A stretch of DNA of 33,731 nt from Nocardiopsis prasina DSM 43845. GTDB lineage: Bacteria; Actinomycetota; Actinomycetes; Streptosporangiales; Streptosporangiaceae. The DNA is taken from contig NZ_ANAE01000081.1 of NCBI RefSeq assembly GCF_000341265.1, forward strand, positions 1 through 33,731, written 5' to 3'. The position numbers and the translations under genes are program-made. Under the pieces are notes generated by a model that saw nothing but the letters and a program-made list of their open reading frames with translations, was not told the origin of the DNA and did not search any database. Positions 24,268 through 32,431 of this stretch are shown one piece after another; the first letter of the stretch is position 1; each line of letters opens with the position of its first letter.

Positions 24268-26934
24268 GTGGCCACCATCTCCCTCATCTTCCACCCCCGT
24301 AACTTCTACGGTCAGCCCGACAACATGTACGAGTGCGCCTCGGATCTGGAGATCCTCAACGCCCGCGTGCTCGGTCGGGCCGACGACCTCGGGGGTGGCT
24401 TCGACGCGGCCGCGCAGCAGTTTACGGACATCATCGCCTGGGACATCCGGGGGCATTCCGAGGAGGACGTCCAGAAGTGGAGGGACGCCGCCGTCACCGT
24501 GAGCTACGCGGCTTCGGTCGCCGAGATGTGGGCGGATGCCGTCAAGGCCTTCAAGGACGAACGCGACGCCCAGATCTCCACTTGGGAGACGAGCAAGAGC
24601 GAGAAGGAGAGCGCCGTCCCCTCCGCCTACCAGGGTGACCGGATCACCGAGTCCCACCCGCAGGCGGACGGTTTCCTCTGGACGGACTGGGGCGCCGGGG
24701 ACGAGAAGAAGTGCCGGGATCTGTACAACGAGCTCTCCACGGTCCAGGAAGGGCTCATCACCCGAGAACAGACCAACTGGGACAAGCTTGAGGAAATCGC
24801 CGAGGACGCCCGGAGGATGCTCGAGGAGGGGCCGACCCCCGACAACGTCTCGAAGCTCATCGAGGCGGGGAACGCCAGCTGGGGGTTCCTCAGCCTCGAT
24901 CCCTCGCGCTACTCGTCGCTGATCGGCGATGACATCGAGCTGACTCCCGAGAACGCCGAGGAGTACGCGAACGACCTCGCGGCCTACTGGTCCGGCGACC
25001 GGCCCATCGACGACCGGTACCACGAGCTCATGCTCGTGATGTCCATGCTCGGGACGAGCGCCAAGCAGCACCAGGAGAACGGGACGGAGTTCAGCTCCGA
25101 CGAGGTCGGGTTCCTGGAGGAGTTCTACAAGCAGCTGGAGGAGCCCTACCTCCGCGACGGCGTCGGTGCGGGCGTCATGCTCTACCCCGAGCTCATGGCC
25201 GAGTCCGGCATGTCCGACGAGGAGCGCGAGCGGGCCCTCGGAGTGCTCGGAGACGGGCTTCTGGCGCTCTCGGACCCCCGCATCGGCGGCGGCTACGACA
25301 GCCTGCCCCAGAGCTTCCGGTACGCGGTCGAGGGCCCGTGGATCAACCCCGACGCCGACGGCAAGATGCCCGCGACCCCCGTCTCCATGGGTATGGACAT
25401 GAAGGCGCTGTCCGCCTTCATGGAGCACACGGACGACAACCTGGAGGCGGGCTACGGGTTGTCGACCAACCTCCACCTGGCCACCGGCGCCTTCCTGGAC
25501 GCCTGGGGGCACGAGGTCCACGACTCCGACGGTGTCCTGCCGGACTCCGAGCAGGTCTCGCACATGGTCGACGTGGCCTCGCGGAACAAGGACTCCAACT
25601 ACTACATCCTCACGGGCGAGCACCTCAACGAGGAGCCGGGCGTCCCCCACGGTGACGCGGACCTGCGGACACAGGCGCTCGAGGGCACGCTCACCTTCGA
25701 GTGGCACGACGACGGCCACACCGCGCGACAGCTCACCGACTGGCTCGCTGAGGACGTCCACAGCGAGGACCCGGAACTGAGCCAGCGCGCGGGCGACGCC
25801 TTCACCGGGTTCATGGAGACCATCACCGACTCCGAGATGCACGACGCCCTCACCAACACGGGCGTCAGCGTCACCGAAGGGGACAACGAGTACTCCGACG
25901 CCTCCTTCACCCAGTTCAACGGTGCGCTCGCGGACAGCCTGGCCGACATCTTCGACGCGCACATCTACAGCTTCGCCAACGGCGACATCCTGGACACCAA
26001 CGGCAACGCGGTGAAGGGCATCGGTGACTTCGACCCCGACACCGGTTACGTGCGTATGGGACCCGATGAGCGAGCGCAGTACATGCAACTCCTCATGGGC
26101 AACGACGAGACCGCCGGACGCGTCGTGAACTCGGTGGACGTCTACCAGCAGATCGAGGCCGTGGCCTACCTCGAGTCCGGTGACGGGGCGACCTCCGCGC
26201 GCGGCTCCGCCCAGCTCCAGGGGTTGTTGGAACGTGCCCTGTACCTGGAGTCGGCGGACCGCTCCGCCGACCTGGACGCGACGATCGCGCGGGAGACACA
26301 GATCGCCGACTTCGTGGTGAGCGAAGCGGGCAACCTCTCCGAGAAGATCCCCGTCATCGGCCAAGGTGTGTCGAAGGGCATGGAGCTGGGCAAGGACAGC
26401 ATCGTCGGAGCGATCGTCGACGGCGACTACGACGTGTCTCCCCGTTTCCCCACCTACACCAGCGAACTCTACGTGGAGCGCAACTTCCAGGTGGAGACAC
26501 TGGACTTCGTCCTCGAGAACGATCCCGGCGTGCTGAACGAGGACACACGGCGCGCGGACCTCAGGACCCTCGTGGACGGTGGCGCGCTCAGTATCGAGCA
26601 GGACGGGCGGAAGCTGGAGCCCGGTGACATCACCGACGACTTCGTCTTCGACGAATCCGTGACCCTGGACTTCGAGAAGGACCCGAGCGCGTGGACGCAC
26701 AATGAAGGTCGGGAGCTCTCCGGCATGGACGACGCCCTCGGAAAGATCATGGACGCCACCGTCCTCACCGCGAACACCACCGACCCGCACACGGGCGAAC
26801 CCGTCGAACACACGGCGCCCGGCCGTGAGTGGGTGGAGGACTTCACCGGTGAGTACAACAGTGCGTACAGGACCACCCGGGACTACTTCGGAGGCGAGCT
26901 CGAGCAGTTCGGTGAGCCCCCGGAAGAGGAATGA
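24268..26934 (+). CDS. Module B large T7SS-associated protein
   Basis: An 888-aa paralog of the module A protein, equal in length and order throughout. GTG 24268 is chosen over ATG 24262 because GAGGA lies 6 nt before it and VATISLIFHP then lines up with MAKFDIHFQA of copy A. The helical N-terminus (to about residue 200) carries GRADDLG and KWRDAAVTVSYAAS; the long body has DVASRNKD, LTGEH, DWLAEDVHSEDP, GFMETITD, ADIFDAHI, GNDETAG. The C-terminus is conserved between the copies, so there is no swapped toxin tip as in polymorphic toxins. No signal peptide or TM helix. Likely a T7SS substrate or cell-surface helical protein; possibly of the group annotated as TPR-repeat region/DUF6571, from memory and uncertain. 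Confidence 0.88.
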   Translation: MATISLIFHPRNFYGQPDNMYECASDLEILNARVLGRADDLGGGFDAAAQQFTDIIAWDIRGHSEEDVQKWRDAAVTVSYAASVAEMWADAVKAFKDERDAQISTWETSKSEKESAVPSAYQGDRITESHPQADGFLWTDWGAGDEKKCRDLYNELSTVQEGLITREQTNWDKLEEIAEDARRMLEEGPTPDNVSKLIEAGNASWGFLSLDPSRYSSLIGDDIELTPENAEEYANDLAAYWSGDRPIDDRYHELMLVMSMLGTSAKQHQENGTEFSSDEVGFLEEFYKQLEEPYLRDGVGAGVMLYPELMAESGMSDEERERALGVLGDGLLALSDPRIGGGYDSLPQSFRYAVEGPWINPDADGKMPATPVSMGMDMKALSAFMEHTDDNLEAGYGLSTNLHLATGAFLDAWGHEVHDSDGVLPDSEQVSHMVDVASRNKDSNYYILTGEHLNEEPGVPHGDADLRTQALEGTLTFEWHDDGHTARQLTDWLAEDVHSEDPELSQRAGDAFTGFMETITDSEMHDALTNTGVSVTEGDNEYSDASFTQFNGALADSLADIFDAHIYSFANGDILDTNGNAVKGIGDFDPDTGYVRMGPDERAQYMQLLMGNDETAGRVVNSVDVYQQIEAVAYLESGDGATSARGSAQLQGLLERALYLESADRSADLDATIARETQIADFVVSEAGNLSEKIPVIGQGVSKGMELGKDSIVGAIVDGDYDVSPRFPTYTSELYVERNFQVETLDFVLENDPGVLNEDTRRADLRTLVDGGALSIEQDGRKLEPGDITDDFVFDESVTLDFEKDPSAWTHNEGRELSGMDDALGKIMDATVLTANTTDPHTGEPVEHTAPGREWVEDFTGEYNSAYRTTRDYFGGELEQFGEPPEEE

Positions 26935-26984
26935 GGACCCCCGAGACCGCCTCCTCCCGCCACAGACTCTCCTTGGAGGATCCC

Positions 26985-27491
26985 TTGACTCGTACGAACC
27001 GGGCGACCGCTCTCTCCGCCCTCGCCCTCACCGCAGGGCTGGTGCTGTCCGGTTGTTCCGCCTCCGATCCCGAGCCCGAGCCCGAATCGGGCCTGCCGGA
27101 GGACTACGTGGCCGCGCAGTGGATCGAACGGGAGGTACGGGTCCACACCCTGGCCCGGATGCTCGACGAGGAGGGCTCGGCCGAGGTCATCGAGAACACG
27201 GGCGGAACTCGTGAGCACCTCCTCGACTGGGGAGTCGTCGTCGAGGAGGAGGACGGCTACGCCGTCGAGCTGGACAAGGACGCCTGGGACGACAACATCC
27301 ACCTTGCTAAGGTCGACGGAGCGCTCGGGAACGCCATGAACCGGAACGATGTCACCTGGTGCGGTGAGACCGTCACCGGTGAGGATTTCGTCGACGTCTA
27401 CATGGACGAGCACCAGGACTCCTTCGACACCCAGGACGAGTACACGGCGAGCGTCGTCGACTACGTCGGCTGCGGCACGGGGGCTCCGTGA
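26985..27491 (+). CDS. Module B lipoprotein
   Basis: A 168-aa lipoprotein from TTG 26985, with GGAGG 5 nt upstream. The signal MTRTNRATALSALALTAGLV ends at lipobox LSGC (Cys24). The body is acidic. It shares with the module A lipoprotein an IER/EVRV-HTLARML helix, RNDVTWCGE, and a C-terminal YVGCG, so two exterior cysteines are conserved. It follows the large gene by 50 nt and is surely co-transcribed. The constant pairing of this gene with the large protein gene in both modules points to a direct functional link outside the membrane. Confidence 0.85.
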   Translation: MTRTNRATALSALALTAGLVLSGCSASDPEPEPESGLPEDYVAAQWIEREVRVHTLARMLDEEGSAEVIENTGGTREHLLDWGVVVEEEDGYAVELDKDAWDDNIHLAKVDGALGNAMNRNDVTWCGETVTGEDFVDVYMDEHQDSFDTQDEYTASVVDYVGCGTGAP

Positions 27492-27513
27492 CCGGTATCG
27501 GCCACTCCATTGC

Positions 27514-27544
27514 GGGGACTCCGACGACTCCCCGAACTCCGGGG
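27514..27544 (+). terminator. Terminator with two competing stems
   Basis: CCCCG-AACTC-CGGGG (27530-27544) followed by TT can end the module B transcript. GGGGA (27514-27518) can instead pair with TCCCC (27529-27533), excluding the first stem. Confidence 0.45.
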
Positions 27545-27605
27545 TTCGCGAGAGGTGGGGAGGGAATACTCACCGATTCGCCTCGTCACGAAATACGCGC
27601 GTACA

Positions 27606-27635
27606 TTGACCGAAAGGTCATACCCTTACTAATCT
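27606..27635 (+). promoter_or_regulatory. Sigma-70-like promoter of the esx operon with overlapping operator
   Basis: TTGACC (27606-27611) and TAATCT (27630-27635) are 18 nt apart, the best promoter in the window. The -35 lies inside a perfect inverted repeat, TGACC-GAAA-GGTCA (27607-27620), which a repressor could occupy. The start near 27642 leaves a leader of about 100 nt. Confidence 0.7.
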
Positions 27636-27740
27636 CCGTAGCGCCGTACCTCCCGTGTTCGTGAAGCAGCGGACGAACACCCTGCCCATGGGGGACAGGC
27701 CCACGAACTCACCCACCAGCGATTCCTTGAAAGGGTACGG

Positions 27741-28079
27741 ATGTCCCAGCACGCCGGTCTTGAAAATGTCAATAGCCTGTCGCAGGGAGGCGAACAGCTC
27801 GGTCAGGAGTCCGACGGCCTCCGCACCCAGATGAACCAGCTCATCAACGACATGAGCAACGACGCCGACTCCCTCCAAGGGCAGGCGCTCCACGACTTCC
27901 GCGAGGCCCGGAACAGCCTCACCGAGCGCTTCGACGAGCTCATGTCCTGGTGCAACCAGAACGGCATCAAGCTGAACGAGGGCCAGCAGCAGTTCAACCT
28001 CACCGACAGCGAGGCGAGCGACGACTTCTCGGCATCCGGCCAGGACCTCGGCGGCCTCTCCCGCCCGGTCAACGCCTGA
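27741..28079 (+). CDS. WXG100-family EsxB-like protein
   Basis: A 112-aa two-helix protein, ATG with GAAAGGG upstream. The turn has LQGQALHDF (residues 45-53) where most family members have W-x-G, so the Trp is replaced by Leu. A long tail follows, with F-NLT-D-S-E-A-S-D-DF (85-96) and then a flexible Gly/Ser end. By position and tail it should be the partner that presents the C-terminal export signal to EccC. It forms a pair with the next gene, 44 nt downstream. The classical Y-x3-[D/E] signal is absent; F-x3-D at 85-89 may take its place. Confidence 0.9.
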   Translation: MSQHAGLENVNSLSQGGEQLGQESDGLRTQMNQLINDMSNDADSLQGQALHDFREARNSLTERFDELMSWCNQNGIKLNEGQQQFNLTDSEASDDFSASGQDLGGLSRPVNA

Positions 28080-28123
28080 CCCTCCCTCACCTACCCCGTT
28101 CCACCCCCAGGAAAGGCACCTTC

Positions 28124-28417
28124 ATGGCTTCCCAGTTCGACGTCTACGGAAATGTCGGCGGTCTCCAGACGCTGGCCTCCGACCAGCAGGCGCACCTCGG
28201 TCGTTTCACCGCGATCATGAGCCAGATCAACGAGCAGTCCGAGAGCACCGTCAGCCAGTGGGAGGGCTCCGGAAGCCAGCAGTTCCAGTCCAAGGCCCAG
28301 GAGTTCGACACCCACTTCTCCGAGGTCAACTCGGCGTTCGCGAAGATGATCGACGCCACCAGCGACACCGCGGACAAGTACGGCAAGCTCACCCGGTACC
28401 TGGACGGACTGTTCTAG
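28124..28417 (+). CDS. WXG100-family EsxA-like protein
   Basis: A 97-aa canonical WXG100 protein, ATG with AGGAAAGG 7 nt upstream. The Trp-Glu-Gly turn occurs in SQWEGSGSQQF, between two amphipathic helices, and the length is typical. It ends in KLTRYLDGLF with no long tail. Known proteins of this kind form a helical heterodimer with their gene neighbour and are exported folded through the ESX channel. The same operon starts at the promoter at 27606. Confidence 0.95.
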   Translation: MASQFDVYGNVGGLQTLASDQQAHLGRFTAIMSQINEQSESTVSQWEGSGSQQFQSKAQEFDTHFSEVNSAFAKMIDATSDTADKYGKLTRYLDGLF

Positions 28418-28431
28418 TAAGCTGAGTTCCG

Positions 28432-28809
28432 ATGTCCTCCCCACCTTCGCCGCCCTCCACCGACCCCGATCCGCAGCTTCCGGAGGCGTTCCACTACACG
28501 CCCGACGAGGAGAAATACGTCCTCGAGGCGGACGCCCTCCGGCACCGGCAGCTCCGGTCCGCGCTGCTGTACGGGTCCAGTCGCTACTGGCGACGGCGCC
28601 AGCGGGTGTGGCCGGCCGTGATCGGCGGGGCCATCCTCATCGCGCTCATCTGTGGGGTCATCGCCCTGGTGGGGGCCTTCGGCCGCCAGCAGGAGATCAA
28701 CGAGGAACGAGGGTGGGGAGCCAACCGCCAGGTCGGGAGCGCCGTCATCGACCATGTCGGCCACCTCGGACCGTCCCTGACCGCACACGCCATCCCCCGC
28801 TCCGTCTGA
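28432..28809 (+). CDS. Single-TM small membrane protein of the esx operon
   Basis: A 125-aa protein 14 nt after the EsxA-like gene. A Pro-rich N-terminus, then a basic, aromatic stretch (RHRQLRSALLYGSSRYWRRRQR) leading into one TM helix at about 60-82 (AVIGGAILIALICGVIALVG), then about 40 exterior or periplasm-side residues. Positive charges before the helix predict N-in. No ribosome site better than TAAGCTGAG is present, so translation may be coupled. I do not recognise the family; its place suggests an accessory part of the secretion apparatus. Confidence 0.8.
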   Translation: MSSPPSPPSTDPDPQLPEAFHYTPDEEKYVLEADALRHRQLRSALLYGSSRYWRRRQRVWPAVIGGAILIALICGVIALVGAFGRQQEINEERGWGANRQVGSAVIDHVGHLGPSLTAHAIPRSV

Positions 28810-28845
28810 CCGGGCGGGCCTCCACCACGAAGGGGGCGATCTCCC

Positions 28846-30957
28846 ATGTCCGTCTGGGCCCCGGGGTACGAGACCTCCACTCAGCTTCGTCAGGGACGCC
28901 GTGCCCGGATCTTCCGTGCGGTCCGTGTGACCAGCGGCGCCGAGGTCGTGCTCAAGGTCCTGCCGATGGAGGCGGGGCAGGCCGAGCTCGGGCACCTGCG
29001 CACCCTCGACGGGGTGCCCGGTGTGGTTCCCCTGTTGGACGCCGGAACCACGGCGGACGGCGAGTTCTTCGTGGTCACGCCTTTCTACTCCGACGGTTCC
29101 TTCGGGGAAATGCTGGCGCGGAAGGGGCCCGCTCCCATCCAGGAGGCGGCGGCGGTCGCGCGCAGCGTGGCCGGGGCGCTGGGGGCCCTCCACGGCCGGG
29201 GCCTGTTGCACAACGACATCTGTCCGGGCAACGTCCTACGGGCCGGGCGGACTCCGGTCCTCACCGGGTTCGGTGCGATCTCCGACGCCGGGGAGGCGCT
29301 GCCGCCTCCGCCCCCACAGATGGAGTCGTTCCTCCACTCAGCTCCCGAGACGCTGCGCGGGGAGCCCCGCACCACGGCGTCGGACGTCTACCAGCTCGCC
29401 TCGACGGTCTGGACGATGCTCACAGGCCGGGCGCCGTTCTCCACCACGGACGGCACCCCCTTCGACCCCCGGGCCTACGCCCAGCGTGTCCTCGGCGAGG
29501 AGGTCGCGCCGGTACCGCGTCAGGACGTGTCCCGTTCCCTGCGCGGGGTCCTCACCCGTGCCCTGGCGAAGGACCCGGCCGACCGTCACGCGAGCCCAGC
29601 CGAGTTCGCGGCGGCCTTCGAGAAGGCGCGGTCCGGACGTCCGGCCGCGGCCCCCAGCGGTGCCCAGCCCTCCATGCTCGCCGCGCCGGTGGACGCCTCC
29701 GCTGGTCCACGCCCGGCGCCCACAGGTCCCCAGGAACCACCCGCGCACAGCGGACCCCAGACACCGCCCGTCTCTCCCGGGGCCTGGACCCCGGCGGCTC
29801 CCTCGGGTCCGCAGACGCCCGTGGCGCCGCCCTCAGGACCGCAAACGCCCTTCGCCACACCCTCTGGGCCGCAGGCACCCATGGCACCGCACTCAGGGCC
29901 ACAGGCACCCTTCGCCGCGCCCTCCGGACCGCAGATGCCCTTCGGACCGCCCCCGGCGGCGCCCGTCGCGCCTTCGTCCGGCCCCCAGATCTCCCACCTG
30001 TCCGTGCCCTCGGGGCCGCACGCTCCACCTGCCCCGCCGACCCCTGCCCCCGTGGAGTCCGGCCCCACCCAGCCTCCCGCCGCCCCGCCGGGGGACAGGT
30101 CCCGCCTGGCCAGCGCCTCGAGTCTGCGCCCGCCCCAGCGCCCCCTGCCCACTCCCGAGGAGCGGGAGCGCCACGGGGCCGTACCGGAGGCGACCCCGCA
30201 CAGCACCGCCGACCTCATGATGGCGAAGCTGCGCGGCGAGGAGGTCTCCCCGCTGCGTGCCTGGGCCCGGTTGGAGGGGTGGAACGGGGACGCTGAGTCC
30301 GCGTACCTGCCCACCGACGAGGTCGTCGAGGAGCGTTCCTCGGACCCGGAATGGGACTCGCTCTCCGCTCCCCTCGAACCCCCTCGGTGGCGCAAACAGA
30401 TGCACATCGGCGTGACGGTCTGCGGGGTCCTCTTGGTCACCGTCGTGGGCAGCGCCTTCGCCGCCAGAAGTCCCTCCCAGCCCGTGGTCGAGACCGTGGC
30501 CAGTGAGGAGGCCGAGGCGACGACGGACGAGGAGGCACCAGCTGAACCGATGGCCGCGCCCTCACCCCTGCCCGAGGGCAGCCCTCCGTCCGAGGTCAGG
30601 CTGGAGGACACCCTCAGCGCCGTCACCCTGTCCTGGGCCGATCACACCGGCGGCACCGGTTCGTACTTCGTGGTCGGCGGCCAACAGGGGCACGCCCCGG
30701 CGACCCTGGCCAGAACCGGACCCGGCGCGGTGACCGCGCAGGTCCCCACGGACAACACCCAGGGCGAGTACTGCTTCGTCGTCGTCGCCGTCGACGGAAG
30801 CGCGGCCCCCGCCGAGGAGGTCTGCACGACCCGCGCGGCGGAGCGGGCCGCCGAGGCGGAACGCCTGGCCGAGGAGGAGGCCGCGGCGGAAGAGGAGGAA
30901 GAGGAGGAGAACGAGCCCGATCCCTCGCCGTCCCCCTCCCCCAACGCCGACGAGTAG
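28846..30957 (+). CDS. Kinase-like (predicted pseudokinase) membrane protein with FN3-like exterior domain
   Basis: A 703-aa protein, ATG 28846 after GAAGGGGG. The kinase fold covers about residues 8-262. Lys37 is kept; the Gly loop is LRQGRRARIF without GxGxxG; the catalytic loop is HNDICPGN (122-129), retaining Asp124 and Asn129; DFG is GFG (141-143), so the metal-binding Asp is lost. A Pro-rich linker (about 265-445) contains SGPQ decapeptide repeats. After WRKQ comes a TM helix (about 520-540), then an FN3-like domain (about 580-663, ending YCFVVVAVDG) and an acidic, possibly coiled tail with a Glu run. Activity is doubtful. It follows the small TM protein by 36 nt in the esx operon and may link substrates or surface signals to the secretion complex. 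Confidence 0.88.
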   Translation: MSVWAPGYETSTQLRQGRRARIFRAVRVTSGAEVVLKVLPMEAGQAELGHLRTLDGVPGVVPLLDAGTTADGEFFVVTPFYSDGSFGEMLARKGPAPIQEAAAVARSVAGALGALHGRGLLHNDICPGNVLRAGRTPVLTGFGAISDAGEALPPPPPQMESFLHSAPETLRGEPRTTASDVYQLASTVWTMLTGRAPFSTTDGTPFDPRAYAQRVLGEEVAPVPRQDVSRSLRGVLTRALAKDPADRHASPAEFAAAFEKARSGRPAAAPSGAQPSMLAAPVDASAGPRPAPTGPQEPPAHSGPQTPPVSPGAWTPAAPSGPQTPVAPPSGPQTPFATPSGPQAPMAPHSGPQAPFAAPSGPQMPFGPPPAAPVAPSSGPQISHLSVPSGPHAPPAPPTPAPVESGPTQPPAAPPGDRSRLASASSLRPPQRPLPTPEERERHGAVPEATPHSTADLMMAKLRGEEVSPLRAWARLEGWNGDAESAYLPTDEVVEERSSDPEWDSLSAPLEPPRWRKQMHIGVTVCGVLLVTVVGSAFAARSPSQPVVETVASEEAEATTDEEAPAEPMAAPSPLPEGSPPSEVRLEDTLSAVTLSWADHTGGTGSYFVVGGQQGHAPATLARTGPGAVTAQVPTDNTQGEYCFVVVAVDGSAAPAEEVCTTRAAERAAEAERLAEEEAAAEEEEEEENEPDPSPSPSPNADE
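29803..29952 (+). repeat. Five tandem 30-bp repeats coding a decapeptide
   Basis: Residues 320-369 of the kinase-like protein are five units of SGPQ-x-P-[V/F/M]-x-x-[P/H]. A weaker unit starts at residue 302. They lie in the cytoplasmic Pro-rich linker and make a stretched, flexible segment. Confidence 0.85.
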
Positions 30958-31296
30958 CGACTTCCCTCGCACTCAGGCCCACTTGGATGGACAAGTAATC
31001 CTTTCGTCCCGTAAGGCAATAAGAATGGTCCGGACTTTCCCACGCCACCGCTCGAATTTCGTTGTCGAATGGTGAATGTACCGGGGTCCTCTCGCCTTGG
31101 CCTCTTCGTTCGGTGAGAACGGAACGGTTGTGCGTGGGTGATTCCCCGCGAACAGGGGCGCCCCAGGAGAGTCGACGGGTACCGGACCCCCGTGGCCGGG
31201 CCCTCGGATAACGTGAGGATCGGGGAGAACCGTGACGTGTCTCCGGTGATCCCACACCCTGGAACCACCCCGCTCCGCTCCCCCGAAAGGCGATCC
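30958..31296. other. Intergenic region upstream of a lipoprotein gene
   Basis: About 340 bp with no convincing gene. ACTTG-GATGGA-CAAGT (30981-30996) is a weak hairpin close to the end of the preceding gene. CGTTC-GGTGA-GAACG (31107-31121) is a perfect small inverted repeat that could be an operator. The first half is AT-richer than the genes around it, as promoters often are, but I cannot place hexamers with confidence. Confidence 0.4.
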
Positions 31297-32403
31297 ATGC
31301 GGCGTTCACTCGCCTTGGCCTCTGCTGTGTGCCTCCTCGCCGTGACGGCGTGCGAATCCTCCTCCGGGTCCTCGGACGGCGAGCCGGAGACGGTCGAGGC
31401 GCTCACCGAGGACGGTCTGGTGGGGCTCGCCCTGGTGCACCGGGGGTTCGAGGGCGGCGACCCGGAGACCGAGCAGGTGCTGGTCTTCCACGATCCCGAC
31501 ACCGGCGCTCCCCTCCAGCGGATCGACCTGCCCGACGGGGCGGTGGACCCGATGGCGCCCGCGGTTCCGGTGCACAAGCGGTTCTCCGAGGACTGGCAGT
31601 ACTTCGCCTTCGTCACGAACGAACCCAACGCCGTGCACCTGGCGGGTCTGACCGCCCCCCAGGAAGCCGAGGAGGGTGAGGAGTTCACCTACCAGCCCGT
31701 CGAGACGATCCAGGCTTCCGGCGAGGAGGAGCTGTCGGACCCGGTGATCCACGGGGAACGGCTCTGGTACGTCTCCGCGCAGGGCCAGGGGCAGCCGCCG
31801 CAGGTCAAGTCGGTCCCGTTGGAGGCGCCCGGGGGCACCCCCAACCAGGAGGGCAGCCTCGCTCTCGGTGAGGGACAGCGGCCCAGCGACTGGACGATCA
31901 CTCCGGACGGCTCCCTGCACATCCGTAACAGTGTCCCCACCCAGCAGATCGCGGGCGGCGAGGGCAGCCTCGTGGTGCGTTCGACCAACGGCACCGTCGT
32001 GAACGCCACCCTCAACACCGGGGGCGAACAGTGGCAGACCTTCGACGACGCACCGGTCTGGGGCGGTGAACAGGCCCTGCTCCGGCCGGACGGCGACGGG
32101 GAGGGCCCTCAGGGCGCCTACCTGCTGGAGGTCGAGGGCCAGAGCCACAGCGTCACTCGGCTGCTGGAGGACACCTCGAGTCCGGTCGTGCAGTACACGC
32201 TGGCACCGGAGAGGGACGGCATCCTGCTCCAGACCGAGGAGGCGTGGTTCCGGGTGGACCTGGAGGAGGGGACGGTGACGGAGACCGAGGAGACGTTCCC
32301 GCGCTACCACGACACCTCCATGGACGGCTGGCCCCTCGTGGTGCGGTGGTCCCAGGAACCGCCCACCGAGCCGGACGCCCCCTCGGAGAGCCCCACCTCC
32401 TGA
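31297..32403 (+). CDS. Lipoprotein of unknown function, possibly beta-rich
   Basis: A 368-aa lipoprotein; ATG 31297 follows CGAAAGG and gives a standard signal, MRRSLALASAVCLLAVTAC, with lipobox VTAC (Cys19). A longer in-frame start at 31138 would bury this signal. The mature part is acidic with many short beta-type segments (VLVFHDPDTGAPLQRIDL, LLEVEGQSHSVTRLL), reminiscent of a propeller without clear PQQ motifs, and a Pro/Ser-rich end. It follows the esx/pseudokinase operon after 339 bp and so may be separately controlled. Function unknown; extracytoplasmic location is the safe conclusion. Confidence 0.85.
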   Translation: MRRSLALASAVCLLAVTACESSSGSSDGEPETVEALTEDGLVGLALVHRGFEGGDPETEQVLVFHDPDTGAPLQRIDLPDGAVDPMAPAVPVHKRFSEDWQYFAFVTNEPNAVHLAGLTAPQEAEEGEEFTYQPVETIQASGEEELSDPVIHGERLWYVSAQGQGQPPQVKSVPLEAPGGTPNQEGSLALGEGQRPSDWTITPDGSLHIRNSVPTQQIAGGEGSLVVRSTNGTVVNATLNTGGEQWQTFDDAPVWGGEQALLRPDGDGEGPQGAYLLEVEGQSHSVTRLLEDTSSPVVQYTLAPERDGILLQTEEAWFRVDLEEGTVTETEETFPRYHDTSMDGWPLVVRWSQEPPTEPDAPSESPTS

Positions 32404-32409
32404 CGCGGG

Positions 32410-32431
32410 GACCGGGGGCGCGGGTCCGGTC
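32410..32431. terminator. Bidirectional stem-loop between convergent genes
   Basis: GACCGG (32410-32415) pairs with CCGGTC (32426-32431) around a 10-nt GC-rich loop, in the 26-nt gap between two convergent genes. It overlaps the stop of the leftward gene. Confidence 0.45.

Noticed and set aside
24232..26811. Long open frame of 859 codons on the minus strand, opposite the module B large protein
   Set aside because: It is Val/Gly/Arg-rich in the way expected for the antisense of a GC-rich gene. The plus-strand gene has a ribosome site and a full-length paralog.
24268..26934. Classical polymorphic toxin with a variable C-terminal tip
   Set aside because: Both copies are similar up to the C-terminus and no nuclease, deaminase, ADP-ribosyltransferase or NADase motif is visible.
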